Shown: positions 29,996 through 37,700, counted from the first letter of the stretch. The stretch is DNA of 64,000 nucleotides from VRUE01 sp963774555 (GCA_963774555.1 CAVZFL010000001.1:1240001-1304000); one strand, 5' to 3'. The notes: a model not told the origin generated them from the sequence alone. A program made the numbers and translations.

Positions 29996-30433
29996 TCAGC
30001 CTTTGCTGTGCCCCGCTTTACCGATGTCGACCTTCCGGATGGTGATCGTCGGCGTGAAGCCTTCGGTCGGGCAGTGCTTGGCGAGCGCCGTGATCTTGCC
30101 GTGCAGCTTCACCCTGGAGCCTGGCGCCGGGGAAGCCGGGTCGACACCGTGGTGGAAGATCACCTTGGCGGCCGTCAGCGGGAAGGTTTGATCGCCGGTC
30201 GGGGCGTGGTGACTGGCTTTGGCGAGTTTGACTTCCAGCGTGCCGCTGTAGCGGTGGTGCGCTTCGGCGGTTAGCGACGCGCCGACCAGGACGCCGGAGG
30301 CGTTGTAGCCGACACTGTGGGGCTGGCAGCGATGCGAGCCCGGCGGCGGTGCTGGCGTATACGTCGGCGCCGCCTGGGCGGAGACAGCCAGCGCCAGCAA
30401 GCCGAGGGTCGCGAGGACGGCGATCTTTTTCAT
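29996..30433 (-). CDS. Secreted small beta-rich protein
   Basis: A 145-residue exported protein. MKKIAVLATLGLLALAVSAQ with cleavage near AQAA is a clear signal peptide. The mature part has two cysteines (HRCQPHS and AKHCPTEGF) and a Lys/His/Thr-rich beta pattern (HRYSGTLEVKLAKASHH, VKLHGKITALAKHC). No family is recognised. GGGAGGAAAG precedes the ATG at 30433, which excludes the longer upstream reading. Transcribed alone on the minus strand. Confidence 0.75.
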   Translation of the reverse strand: MKKIAVLATLGLLALAVSAQAAPTYTPAPPPGSHRCQPHSVGYNASGVLVGASLTAEAHHRYSGTLEVKLAKASHHAPTGDQTFPLTAAKVIFHHGVDPASPAPGSRVKLHGKITALAKHCPTEGFTPTITIRKVDIGKAGHSKG

Positions 30434-30527
30434 GGGAACTTTCCTCCCTGGGTCGTCGATGGCTAACCAATACACAAACGAATCCAAGAGGGCAATGTCA
30501 GGAGCATTGCCGGGGATTTTCCGCGAT

Positions 30528-30576
30528 GGAGGGGCTGCCGAGCAGCCCCTCCAGGATCTACTCGAAGAGGTAGATC
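30528..30576 (-). terminator. Two tandem hairpins after a small secreted-peptide gene
   Basis: Hairpin one is a perfect 11-base stem at 30528-30538 and 30542-30552 (arm GGAGGGGCTGC, three-base loop). Hairpin two is a 7-base stem GATCTAC/GTAGATC at 30555-30576, which overlaps the stop of the peptide gene. Read on the minus strand they lie directly after that gene and fit a terminator without a T-run. Confidence 0.55.
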
Positions 30577-30751
30577 AATGCGGTCCGGGGCAGTTGGGTT
30601 GATCGTTCGGCCCTTGGCACGGATTGCTGTTCGGTTGGAAGTGCCCGGAGTTCCCAGCTGAATTCGGGCCGCCGAATGCGTAGGCGGGACCGGCCGCTAT
30701 CAGCATAATCGCCGCAACGAGGGCAGCTACTTTACGGATACGCCTTTTCAT
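30575..30751 (-). CDS. Secreted Gly/Pro/Asn-rich 58-residue peptide
   Basis: A very short gene. MKRRIRKVAALVAAIMLIAA is a strong signal peptide, with cleavage expected after AYA. The mature part of about 33 residues (GGPNSAGNSGHFQPNSNP, then two cysteines in CQGPNDQPNCPGPH) is free of charged clusters and could hold one disulphide. The ribosome-binding site AGGAGGT lies 7 bases before the ATG, the best in this region. A twin hairpin follows the stop. No family is recognised; it could be a surface or signalling peptide. Confidence 0.6.
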   Translation of the reverse strand: MKRRIRKVAALVAAIMLIAAGPAYAFGGPNSAGNSGHFQPNSNPCQGPNDQPNCPGPH

Positions 30752-30905
30752 CGCTCAACCTCCTCTGGCGTGCGCAGGCACGCCTAATGGGGCTCCTTGC
30801 AGAATTTGAGGCGAACCACCCCGTCCTCGCCGGTAAAGGGTCAAACGGACCATCGCATCGAATGTCAGGCTCTTTCGCCTGCAAAGAGCTTGAGTGCCTT
30901 GCGGA

Positions 30906-30925
30906 GGTACCCGCTGGCGGGTACC
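30906..30925 (-). terminator. Hairpin downstream of the PIN-toxin gene
   Basis: Perfect 9-base arms GGTACCCGC (30906-30914) and GCGGGTACC (30917-30925) with two bases between. It lies 23 bases past the stop of the minus-strand toxin gene, consistent with a terminator. No T-run is present. Confidence 0.4.
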
Positions 30926-30948
30926 GCGGCTCCTCTTCATTGGACGGT

Positions 30949-31356
30949 TTACCCGCCTGCCATCGCCGCCAGTGGGATCCGCTCGGCCTCGGCCGCGCGG
31001 AGGACCTTGCGGTCGAAAGACGCCACCTCGCCGCCGATCCGGGAGACTGTGGCCAGGCAGTAGGCGTCCGGGAGGCTGATCGGATGACGAGCGCGGAGCC
31101 GCGCGGCCTGGATGCCGATCGCCTCGCTCGGCTGGTTGACCGCTATGCCCAGTGCGCCGATCGCCTCTCGCGCGGCCCGAAGCCGGTCGTCGTGGGCAGC
31201 TGGCGCGACCAGCACCTCGGACAGGTTGATGACGCTGATCAGGCGCGTAGCGTCCTGCTCTTGCCAGCCGTTGAAGAGTTGGCGAGACCGGGAATGGTGG
31301 GGGTCAGAGCCGTCAAGCGCGCCGATCAAGATGTCGGCGTCGAGCACGACCTTCAA
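30949..31356 (-). CDS. PIN-domain toxin (VapC-like)
   Basis: A 135-residue PIN-domain ribonuclease. MKVVLDADILIGALDGSDPH has the first aspartate, SVINLSEVLVAPA the glutamate, ISLPDAYCLATVSRIGG the second aspartate, and VASFDRKVLRAAEAE the last. It is the toxin of a pair with an AbrB-type antitoxin gene that overlaps its start by 4 bases. The pair sits between chromosomal genes and tRNA-Gly, just outside the left attachment site. Confidence 0.85.
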   Translation of the reverse strand: MKVVLDADILIGALDGSDPHHSRSRQLFNGWQEQDATRLISVINLSEVLVAPAAHDDRLRAAREAIGALGIAVNQPSEAIGIQAARLRARHPISLPDAYCLATVSRIGGEVASFDRKVLRAAEAERIPLAAMAGG

Positions 31357-31574
31357 CGCTGCTCGTCCTGCGCGTCGAGCTGCTCGAGGTAGCCGGGCGG
31401 GTAGGTGCCGGTGAGCGCACCGAAGGCGCTCTCGAACGTGAGCGCGCCACGGCGGATCCGCACCTCGCCCTCGCCGAGCGCCTCGATCACCACCTGGTCT
31501 CCGGCGCGCAAGCCAGCCTCCTCGAGCGTGGTGACGGGGACGGTGACCTGATGCTTCGTCGAGATCCTTGGCAT
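31353..31574 (-). CDS. AbrB/MazE-like swapped-hairpin antitoxin
   Basis: A 73-residue protein. MPRISTKHQVTVPVTTLEEA with GLRAGDQVVIEALGEGEVRI is the SpoVT/AbrB swapped-hairpin DNA-binding fold. The C-terminal half (ALTFESAFGALTGTYPPGYL) should bind the PIN toxin. A perfect inverted repeat touches its start codon and is a likely self-operator. Confidence 0.82.
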   Translation of the reverse strand: MPRISTKHQVTVPVTTLEEAGLRAGDQVVIEALGEGEVRIRRGALTFESAFGALTGTYPPGYLEQLDAQDEQR

Positions 31575-31597
31575 GCCTTTACCTTACCAGTAAAGGC
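31575..31597. promoter_or_regulatory. Candidate operator of the AbrB/PIN pair
   Basis: Perfect 8-base inverted repeat GCCTTTAC / GTAAAGGC with a 7-base spacer, directly upstream of the minus-strand ATG at 31574. Its position fits repression by the swapped-hairpin antitoxin. Confidence 0.5.
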
Positions 31598-31650
31598 TGG
31601 TCGATAGAGCGCGAGCCTCGCGTTCTGACTCGGCCTAGAATGGCCGTCAC

Positions 31651-31723
31651 GCGGACGTAGCTCAGCTGGTAGAGCGCGAGCTTCCCAAGCTCGAGGTCGC
31701 GGGTTCGAGACCCGTCGTCCGCT
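31651..31723 (+). tRNA. tRNA-Gly (anticodon CCC)
   Basis: Full cloverleaf: acceptor GCGGACG pairs with CGTCCGC, D-arm GCTC/GAGC with loop AGCTGGTA, anticodon arm CGAGC/GCTCG with loop TTCCCAA (anticodon CCC at 31684-31686, reads GGG), variable AGGTC, T-arm closed by a G-T pair with loop TTCGAGA. No CCA is encoded. Its 3' third is duplicated at 60397-60423, marking it as the integration site of the mobile element. Confidence 0.95.
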
Positions 31724-31724
31724 T
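31698..31724 (+). repeat. attL direct repeat (tRNA-Gly 3' end)
   Basis: 27 bases from the end of the variable loop through the last base after the tRNA, identical to 60397-60423. Left attachment site of the integrative element. The next base differs between the copies (C versus T), which sets the outer limit of identity. Confidence 0.9.
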
Positions 31725-32021
31725 CTTTCGCCCTTCTGTGGAGCCAAAAACTCGGGAGTGGTTCTAAAGCCGTTCCGAATCTGGCTCTACAGCTCGAATC
31801 GCCTAGGCAGGCTCCTCGCTTGCAATCGGAAATCTACCTCGTGACCCGGCGGAATCCGCGCCGGACGGCCTAGTGATGGGCGTTTGCCCCGATCCTGCCG
31901 CTGCGCCCCGGTGGCGGCCCACGATCTCTAGCGGCGAGCTGTGGACGATTCCGACCGATAGTGCAGCCAAACTGATGAATCGCGCGTGAGAGCGCAGCCC
32001 CGACATCAATGACAAAGGCTG

Positions 32022-32576
32022 ATGCAGATGGAGAAGACGAAAGCAGAGAACATCGCGAAGGAGCTGGCGGACTTCTGCCGAGCGGAGGTGGGTCGAGATC
32101 AGCGTCGCGCCTTCGTCATAGGCGAGCGCGTCGAAGCGGCGACGTACACGGCGGCGCGCGACCTGCTGCCTCCGAAGGCAACTGCCGCAGTGATCGAGCA
32201 GGGGAAAGCCCCCTTCGTCCTCGCGGTGGATGGGCAGCAGGTGTACGTGCTCAAGCTCAACGATTCGAGCGACGCGAACGCGAACGAGGAAATCATCGTG
32301 AGCGTTCGGTCCATGAGCATCGTGCCCGGCTTGCCGCATGTCGATCTCAAGACGAAACTCCTGGGAGAACGAATCAGGGACGAGCCGGTGACGCGGTCAG
32401 ACGCTTGGAGCTTCACGCTGCCGGACGGGACCCCGATCACCATCGAGGTTCGCGTGAACCCCGCCGGGCGGCTGGACCCGCGCGCAGCGGTCGCGCTCAA
32501 GCTGGCCGAGGCGTTCGGCATGAAGGTGCCCGCAGGAGAGCCAGCCGTCAAGCGCGTGGTCGCACACGCGGCCTAG
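32022..32576 (+). CDS. Hypothetical 184-residue protein
   Basis: First gene inside the element. A charged helical start (KTKAENIAKELADFCRAEVG) is followed by a mixed beta domain (FVLAVDGQQVYVLKLNDSSD, EIIVSVRSMSIVPGLPH, WSFTLPDGTPITIEVRVNP) and a helical end. No signal peptide or membrane segment, so cytosolic. The alternation of strands in the middle suggests a compact binding domain. I do not recognise a family. The start could also be the ATG two codons later. Confidence 0.55.
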   Translation: MQMEKTKAENIAKELADFCRAEVGRDQRRAFVIGERVEAATYTAARDLLPPKATAAVIEQGKAPFVLAVDGQQVYVLKLNDSSDANANEEIIVSVRSMSIVPGLPHVDLKTKLLGERIRDEPVTRSDAWSFTLPDGTPITIEVRVNPAGRLDPRAAVALKLAEAFGMKVPAGEPAVKRVVAHAA

Positions 32577-33148
32577 CTCGTCCCCCCCCTCGCATCTCGT
32601 TGGGCTAAGCCACTCAGCACGGGGGAAGCGGGAAGCAGGGCTCCGTTGCTAAGAGACGAATGCTTTCCGCACACTGGTGGCTGACCACGTGGCGCTCCCA
32701 TGTGGCCTTCGTATCCCCTTGTGGTTCAGGTTCTCGGCGATCTCCTCTAGTGACATCTCTGTCTCAAGCATCCGTCTGATCCTCATACGCCAGCCATAGT
32801 CCTCTCGGTTGCAGAGCACGTGCGAGAGCCGGACGTTCCAGGGGTCAAGATGTCCACCATCAGCCTTGAGCAAGGGGTAGTGGTCCGGCGATGGTGCCCA
32901 ATCCGGCAGAGGAGTGGATCTCGGCTCGAAATAGCCCCGCCCTTTGTGGCAATAGCACTTGGGCATCTCGCAGTGGAGTTCGATGATCTGGCCACGTTCC
33001 GCCATCTGAACGAGGACACCGCGTGTGCCGAGCGCTCGTAGGCGGCCTGCGAGCGTGTCTCCCCTCGCTGCGCTCACCCTCGGCATCGGCCGAGAGTCGC
33101 ATCTCAGCCGGACGGGTTAGCCCAACGCTATGCGAGAGGGGGGCTCGT
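32577..33148. repeat. Imperfect inverted repeats flanking the HNH-like gene
   Basis: The left end (about 32577-32612) and right end (about 33115-33148) read alike in opposite orientation: a C-run, TCGCAT, two variable bases, then CGTTGGGCTAA. They enclose one minus-strand gene and nothing else, giving a unit of about 570 bases. This could be a small mobile unit or a paired regulatory site. No target duplication is obvious. Confidence 0.5.
32649..33086 (-). CDS. HNH-like nuclease with recombinase-type C-terminal helix
   Basis: A 145-residue cytosolic protein. Cysteines in MPKCYCHKG and the stretch HYPLLKADGGHLDPWNVRLS followed by HVLCNRED resemble a zinc-bound HNH endonuclease core. The C-terminus MSLEEIAENLNHKGIRRPHG then WSATSVRKAF is the helix seen in the recombinase domain of serine integrases and in some HNH proteins, where it contacts DNA. 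The start is uncertain (ATG 33086 used). It lies alone between inverted repeats. Function as a homing-type or cassette-linked nuclease is inference. Confidence 0.55.
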   Translation of the reverse strand: MPRVSAARGDTLAGRLRALGTRGVLVQMAERGQIIELHCEMPKCYCHKGRGYFEPRSTPLPDWAPSPDHYPLLKADGGHLDPWNVRLSHVLCNREDYGWRMRIRRMLETEMSLEEIAENLNHKGIRRPHGSATWSATSVRKAFVS

Positions 33149-33186
33149 CCTAAACCCGAGGTGTGATCGACAGCTCGGGTTAGGAC
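33147..33186 (+). promoter_or_regulatory. Strong hairpin before the GIY-YIG gene
   Basis: Arms GTCCTAAACCCGAG (33147-33160) and CTCGGGTTAGGAC (33174-33186) pair over 13 bases with one bulged A and a 13-base loop. It lies 41 bases upstream of the GIY-YIG start and immediately outside the right inverted repeat of the HNH unit. It may be a terminator, a leader structure or a recombination site. Confidence 0.4.
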
Positions 33187-33226
33187 GGACCGATAGCGTC
33201 TTGAGCGCGATGGGGGCAGCCCCTAC

Positions 33227-33763
33227 ATGACGAGCAAGCGGAATAACTCGGGGATCATCGCCGGGCAGCGCAAATGGGATGCGGAGATCACGAAGCAGCT
33301 CCCCGAGCTTCTGACCCGACTTCTGGACTCGCCGATCTACGGACTTGGCGAGGACTGCGAGCTACCGCCAGCGGCCTACGGCGTGTACCTGTTCTCGGAG
33401 CGGGGGAAGCCGCGCTACGTTGGCCGGGTGGGCCTGACGGAGCGATCCAAGCGCGCGGGCACGAAGTTCTCGAACTTCCGCACGCGCCTTCGAGGCCACG
33501 TCCGCCCTCGCCATAACGAGGGCACCTACGCCTACGCGCGAACCGTGCGGAGTTTCCACCGGAAGAAGAAGCCGCTATCCGGAACCCGGAAGGAGAACTG
33601 TGCTGATCCGGAGTTCATGGCGGAGTTTCGTCGCCAATGCGAGCGGATCGCCCGGTGGGATTTCCAGGTCGTTGAGATCACCGACAACCGCCTCGCTGCG
33701 GTCTTCGAGATTTACGCAGCGACGGTGCTGGGGCTACGCCATCAAACGTTCGCTGTTAGCTAA
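33227..33763 (+). CDS. GIY-YIG domain protein
   Basis: A 178-residue stand-alone protein. YGVYLFSERGKPRYVGRVGL is the GIY-YIG motif (as GVY...YVG), followed by RTRLRGHVRPRHNEGTY with the catalytic-arginine region, and FQVVEITDNRLAAVFEIYAA with the metal-binding glutamate. Such domains nick DNA; free-standing ones occur in mobile elements, restriction systems and repair. A basic stretch (VRSFHRKKKPLSGTRK) may bind DNA. It is followed by a hairpin terminator. No partner methylase is present, so a restriction role is unsupported. Confidence 0.7.
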   Translation: MTSKRNNSGIIAGQRKWDAEITKQLPELLTRLLDSPIYGLGEDCELPPAAYGVYLFSERGKPRYVGRVGLTERSKRAGTKFSNFRTRLRGHVRPRHNEGTYAYARTVRSFHRKKKPLSGTRKENCADPEFMAEFRRQCERIARWDFQVVEITDNRLAAVFEIYAATVLGLRHQTFAVS

Positions 33764-33776
33764 CGACAATGGTGTG

Positions 33777-33811
33777 GCGGCACCGCCCAGAGTCGATCCA
33801 GGCGGTGCCGC
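33777..33811. terminator. Bidirectional hairpin terminator
   Basis: Perfect 11-base arms GCGGCACCGCC (33777-33787) and GGCGGTGCCGC (33801-33811) with a 13-base loop, between the convergent ends of the GIY-YIG gene and the large secreted-protein gene. Confidence 0.6.
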
Positions 33812-33821
33812 GTAGCTGCCT

Positions 33822-36186
33822 CTACGGCCGGGCTGGCCTTGCCTGCGAGTCTGACCGGGCGCTACGCGCCCCGCGCGCTCGCGACGTAGAGGGCAAGACG
33901 CGCAGCGGGAGCGAGCGCGAATTGCCCTGAAGGTACGGGTAGCCAGTCGTTTCGCGGACCTGGGCGCGCATCACGTACGTCGTCGGCGTCGCGGTCTGCG
34001 TAAACAGGTAGCGCATGAGGAAGTGGCCGTTGTCCCGTGTCCGGTAGCGGCGGAAGACTCGCCAGCCTTTGCCGCTCTTGACTTGGAGGACGACGACGAC
34101 CTTGTTGTTGTGCGGGCCGGGGATGTCTCCCGAGAAGACCGCAAACGATCGATTGTGGACAGTCGTCTTGCGAGCCTCGAACGTCGGATGTACCCGCGTC
34201 TGGATCGTCGCGTGCGCGGCGATCTCCCGCTGATCGGGCCGGTAGATGGCCGTGACTTCACGCGACGGGCCGGAGCCGATGGCGAACTTGTATTCGCCAT
34301 GCTGGCCGGTCATCGCGACGCCCAGGAAGTCGCGTTCCTGGTCGGTCACGACGCTGCTGAAAATGCAGACCGGCGCATTGACGATCTGGCCGCCGGGTCC
34401 GGTCAGGGAGCCGGTGAGCGTGGAGCCCTGATCCTGGGGCACGATGACGGCCGGGTCGGCGTGTTCGCCGAGCCCGGCGGTCAAGGTCTGCCCGCCGCCT
34501 ACGTCTGAGCGAACGCAGTCGTAGGTGAGTGGCGCCTTGACCGGAGCGCCGACGTTGCCCTCTGCATCTGAAAGCCAGAGCTTGAGGGTGTATTCCCCGC
34601 GCTCCCGAGGCGTTTCAAGGTTCTGAATCGCCTGGGGGTTGTCGGCTTCGATGTCTTTCGTCGGCACCACGACCCCGCCAGCACCGTTCAAGCACCTGAT
34701 AGCGGACGATGTTGATCGGCGAGCCGGTGTCGGTGATGTTGCGCCAGCGCACGTCGAAGCCCTGCGCCGAGCGCGAGGTCGCAGGTGCCGTCACCGAAAC
34801 GTCCTGCGGTGAGGCTGGGGGCGTCGTGTCGTGTGGGATCGGCACCGTGGACACCGGCCCGGCGAAGCCGACTGCATCTTCCAGCCATACGCGAAGGCGA
34901 TAGTCGCCTGCCGCTTTCGGGCCTTCGATGTTTTCGAGCTTCGTGGGGTTGGCCGCCGAAATGACTTTTTCCGGCATGACGGCGGTGCCCACCGGGCTCA
35001 CGATGCTGTAGTGGACCTTCGTGATCGGCGAGCCCGGGATTGGGTGGCAGGGTGCCAGCTCGCACCGAAGTGGTCCAGGTAGCGAGCCGGGTTTGCCGTT
35101 GCGATCGTCAAGCCACCCGGCGCGCTCGGCGGCGTGTTGTCAGCGTGGATTTCGCGCTGGTCGCAGCTTTCCCCGCCGCTGCCGTTCAGACCGGCAGCCT
35201 GGCCGTAGTCCTGCGCGCAGACCTGGACGGTGTGCGCGCCATCGGAGAGGCTGGACGTGTCGAGGGTGTACGCGCGGCCGTAGGGACCGCCGGTCGGGCA
35301 CGGCTGGAAGTCGCGGGCGAACTCGCCGCTGCTTCCCGTCCAACCGAGATTGCACGATCCGCCATAGTCGAGCTGGTAGCGCTGGCCGCCGTCGACGCGC
35401 AGCCGCTCGAAGCGCAGACCAGAGCCGTTGTCTGACGTGTTCCAGGTGACGTTCTGAGCCCCGCGCACCCATTCACCGGAGGCGATGGCGCCGCCGGTCA
35501 GGTTGATGTGGGCCGGGTCAGACGTCGTTGAGGATGAGGGTCAGGGTGTTGGCATCGACGGCGTTGAAGTTCGAGCGGTCGCATCCGGCGGGCCGAAAGC
35601 AGGTCAGCTCGAAGACAAAGCGACGGTAGTTGCCGTAGCCGCCAAAGGGCCACAGGTGAGAGGCGAAGGTTGAGGTCGTATCCCAGCCAACTCCCGCCGC
35701 AGGCTCCCGTTTTCGACTGCTGATCCCTGCATGAGGATGTTGTTGGTGCTGCCGTCGTAGCCTTCGGCCCAGAAGCGCCCGCGCCAGCCCTCGTTGAAAG
35801 CGTTTGGCTCGCGGGAGTAGCCGCCTCCGGCGACGATCGACACCCAGGCGGGCGCCGTCCACGACATGCTCCCGTAGGCGTTGACGCCTGCGTTGCCTCC
35901 GCTCTGATTCTCGACTATCCGCAGGAAGGCGTTGTTACCCGCCGGGTCCGGCGCGGGGCCGCAGTAATTCTCGAAGATTGAAGATGCCGCCGGGGTTGCC
36001 GCCGCTAATGGTGTTGGTCGCGGTGGCGAATCCGTTGGAGCCGTTGTTACCGGCGCAAAGCAGCATCTTGTAGTAGCTGGCGTGTGCCGTCGCGGCGCAC
36101 AAGACCGAGACAGCGGCACAGAGCAGGATCAGGCAATAGCCGATCTTTGCCGGTCTGGAAACCGGCAGGCTTGATCGCGAGGACAT
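33822..36186 (-). CDS. Large secreted surface protein with Ig-like/carboxypeptidase-regulatory repeats (frameshifted)
   Basis: About 785 residues once pieced together. The signal peptide (IGYCLILLCAAVSVLCAATA) starts at an ATG with AAGGAGG upstream. The N-terminal part is a Cys-containing lectin-like or adhesin segment (NNAFLRIVENQSGGNAGVNA). Repeated modules follow, such as NTSDNGSGLRFERLRVDGGQ, DYRLRVWLEDAVGFAGPVST and YTLKLWLSDAEGNVGAPVKA, each with a TPPS/TPP linker, ending in a beta-sandwich pair (VVLQVKSGKGWRVFRRYRTR). At least four frame changes lie between 34.7 and 36.0 kb. It is probably secreted and wall-associated. Binding target unknown. Confidence 0.65.
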
Positions 36187-36451
36187 TTCTCTGCCTCCTT
36201 CGTAAAGCCGATCGGGCTCAAGGAGGCGCTGCGGCCTACCTTCCTTCTGGCGGGGGCTCGCAAGTTGCGGAGCAGCCGCCGAAAGTGGGCGTTCCGACGA
36301 TCTGGCTGGTATCTGATTGGCAATAACAATCGGATACGTCAGAAGTCCCGCAAAAACGCCCCTCGATTATTTGTTGAGTACGGCTTAGCGGTTCGATTCA
36401 GGGAAGCGTTCCATCTATGTCAGCCGAACCGTCCAAGCACTCATGAATGCC

Positions 36452-36679
36452 CTACCCCAGCAATCGCCGCAGCTCGTCGGCGCTCAAATCAGCGTCGCGA
36501 AGGATGCCCCCGAGGGTGCCTTTGCGGATTTCCTTGTGAAGCGGGACGACGAGGCCCGTCCTGTGACCCGGCTTCTTAAGCCGAACGTGGCTTCCGCGCT
36601 TGCGAACGACGGCCCAGCCGTCCTTCGCAAGCGCCTTGACAAGACGCTCGCCGGAAACGACCGGCTGGCGCGGGCTCAC
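36452..36679 (-). CDS. hicA: HicA-type toxin mRNA interferase
   Basis: A 75-residue toxin. VSGERLVKALAKDGWAVVRK then RGSHVRLKKPGHRTGLVVPL is the dsRNA-binding-like fold with the catalytic histidine (GSH), and HKEIRKGTLGGILRDADLS the rest. HicA cleaves mRNA. GTG start overlaps the hicB stop by 4 bases. The antitoxin-first order is less common than toxin-first for this family. Confidence 0.9.
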   Translation of the reverse strand: MSPRQPVVSGERLVKALAKDGWAVVRKRGSHVRLKKPGHRTGLVVPLHKEIRKGTLGGILRDADLSADELRRLLG

Positions 36680-36903
36680 GCCGGTACGGGAATCTTGCGC
36701 CGAACGACACCCATATCGAGCGGTTCGCCATCCTCGCGAAGCCCCTCGACGTAGAGAGCGACCGCCTCGTTGGCGTTCGCCATCGCGTCGTCCAAGTCGT
36801 CGCCCTGGGTATGCAAGCCGGGCAGATCGGGGGCGTAGACGTGGTAGCCGCCCTCGTCCTGCGGCTCGAAAACCAGCTCTATCTCGCGCACGTCTTTCGC
36901 CAT
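36676..36903 (-). CDS. hicB: HicB-type antitoxin
   Basis: A 75-residue antitoxin. ELVFEPQDEGGYHVYAPDLP with GLHTQGDDLDDAMANANEAV is the partly degenerate RNase H-like fold of HicB. No separate DNA-binding domain is seen at the C-terminus (DMGVVRRKIPVPA), so self-regulation may be weak or use the nearby XRE protein. It would help keep the element in the cell. Confidence 0.88.
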   Translation of the reverse strand: MAKDVREIELVFEPQDEGGYHVYAPDLPGLHTQGDDLDDAMANANEAVALYVEGLREDGEPLDMGVVRRKIPVPA

Positions 36904-36985
36904 TGCCCTTTCAGCTTACGGCAAGGGCGCACCGAAATCGACGGATGATTTGACAGCGCAGCGATGGACTTCTGCTGTTCCGGGT

Positions 36986-37240
36986 TCACCGCTCCGTAAA
37001 CCGCCCGAGCCGTGTGCCGCCGGGGTCCCACCCCATCCCGTCGAGCAGTTCTTCGGGCGGGATGCCGAGGGAACCGGCGAGCTTGACGAGCGTGTCAATG
37101 CGGGCGACCCGTTCGCCACGCTCCAACTGCCCGACCGCCGTGCGGTGAAGCGAGGCGCGCACCGCCAGCTCTTCCTGGGAGAGCTTGGCTCGCTTGCGGC
37201 AGTAGGCGAGGTTTCGGCCGAACTGATCGGCGACGGTCAT
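36986..37240 (-). CDS. XRE-family regulator
   Basis: An 84-residue helix-turn-helix repressor. NLAYCRKRAKLSQEELAVRA and TAVGQLERGERVARIDTLVK are the recognition helices, followed by LAGSLGIPPEELLDGMGW. GGAGAGGGCGAA precedes the ATG at 37240, ruling out the longer reading. It lies between HicBA and a zinc-ribbon gene; it may regulate element functions or the toxin pair. Confidence 0.85.
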   Translation of the reverse strand: MTVADQFGRNLAYCRKRAKLSQEELAVRASLHRTAVGQLERGERVARIDTLVKLAGSLGIPPEELLDGMGWDPGGTRLGRFTER

Positions 37241-37268
37241 TTCGCCCTCTCCAGCACGTCCACCGTCC

Positions 37269-37484
37269 TTATGCCGGCGGCAGACCGCGCGTCCGGGGCT
37301 TGGCGCCGATGCAGGGAACGCAGACGATCTCCCGACAGGCAAGCGCCACGCCCAGCCGATCCTCCTCGACCCAGACCGTTGCGTTGCAGCGAGCGCAGCG
37401 ACGCTTCACAGAAGGCCGCGGCGGTGAGGGAACGTCTGAGACGCGCCCCGTGACATAGATGTCGTCTTTCCCCAATCTCGTCAT
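37269..37484 (-). CDS. Small zinc-ribbon protein
   Basis: A 71-residue protein with two CxxC pairs, CARCNATVWVEE and CREIVCVPCIG, spaced as in a zinc ribbon. The N-terminus (MTRLGKDDIYVTGRVSDV) is beta-like. It precedes the XRE gene on the same strand by 28 bases and may be co-transcribed. No family is recognised. Confidence 0.55.
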   Translation of the reverse strand: MTRLGKDDIYVTGRVSDVPSPPRPSVKRRCARCNATVWVEEDRLGVALACREIVCVPCIGAKPRTRGLPPA

Positions 37485-37537
37485 CCCTCAAATTGGCCGG
37501 GTCGCTCGCTTGCCGGGAAGATCAGCTCACGGGAGAC

Positions 37538-37658
37538 GGCGGCTTTTCGGGGGCCAAGGGCATCCAGAGAGTCCCTCCCTGTGGCCTGCGCTTGCCCTCC
37601 TTCTTGAGGAGGAGCAAGCAGGGTGCTCTCCAAACGCCCCGACCCCCGAAAAGCCGCC
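37538..37658. ncRNA. Candidate structured non-coding element (16-base enclosing stem)
   Basis: Perfect 16-base arms at 37538-37553 and 37643-37658 (left arm GGCGGCTTTTCGGGGG) enclose 89 bases. Inside, a GGCCA...TGGCC stem (about 37551-37589) and a CTTGC...GCAAG hairpin (37591-37618, with a CCTCC/GGAGG extension) form two further arms, giving a three-way junction. It lies between two minus-strand genes with no coding sequence. It could be a structured RNA, a terminator complex or a MITE with 16-base ends. Confidence 0.4.
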
Positions 37659-37700
37659 ATCCCGATCCGCCGTCCCTTCATCACAGAGCCGCGCAGCGCC

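Noticed and set aside
32600..33186. Integron-like attC sites (GTTGGGC and GCCCAAC cores with a nearby hairpin)
   Set aside because: The second core needed for an attC is not found in the right order and no integron integrase is present, so only inverted repeats are claimed.
33822..36186. Several separate short secreted-protein genes
   Set aside because: Only the right-most piece has a ribosome-binding site and signal peptide, and the module pattern continues across the frame changes, so one gene is more likely.
37538..37658. Retron msr-msd RNA
   Set aside because: There is an enclosing inverted repeat, but no reverse transcriptase gene anywhere in the window.
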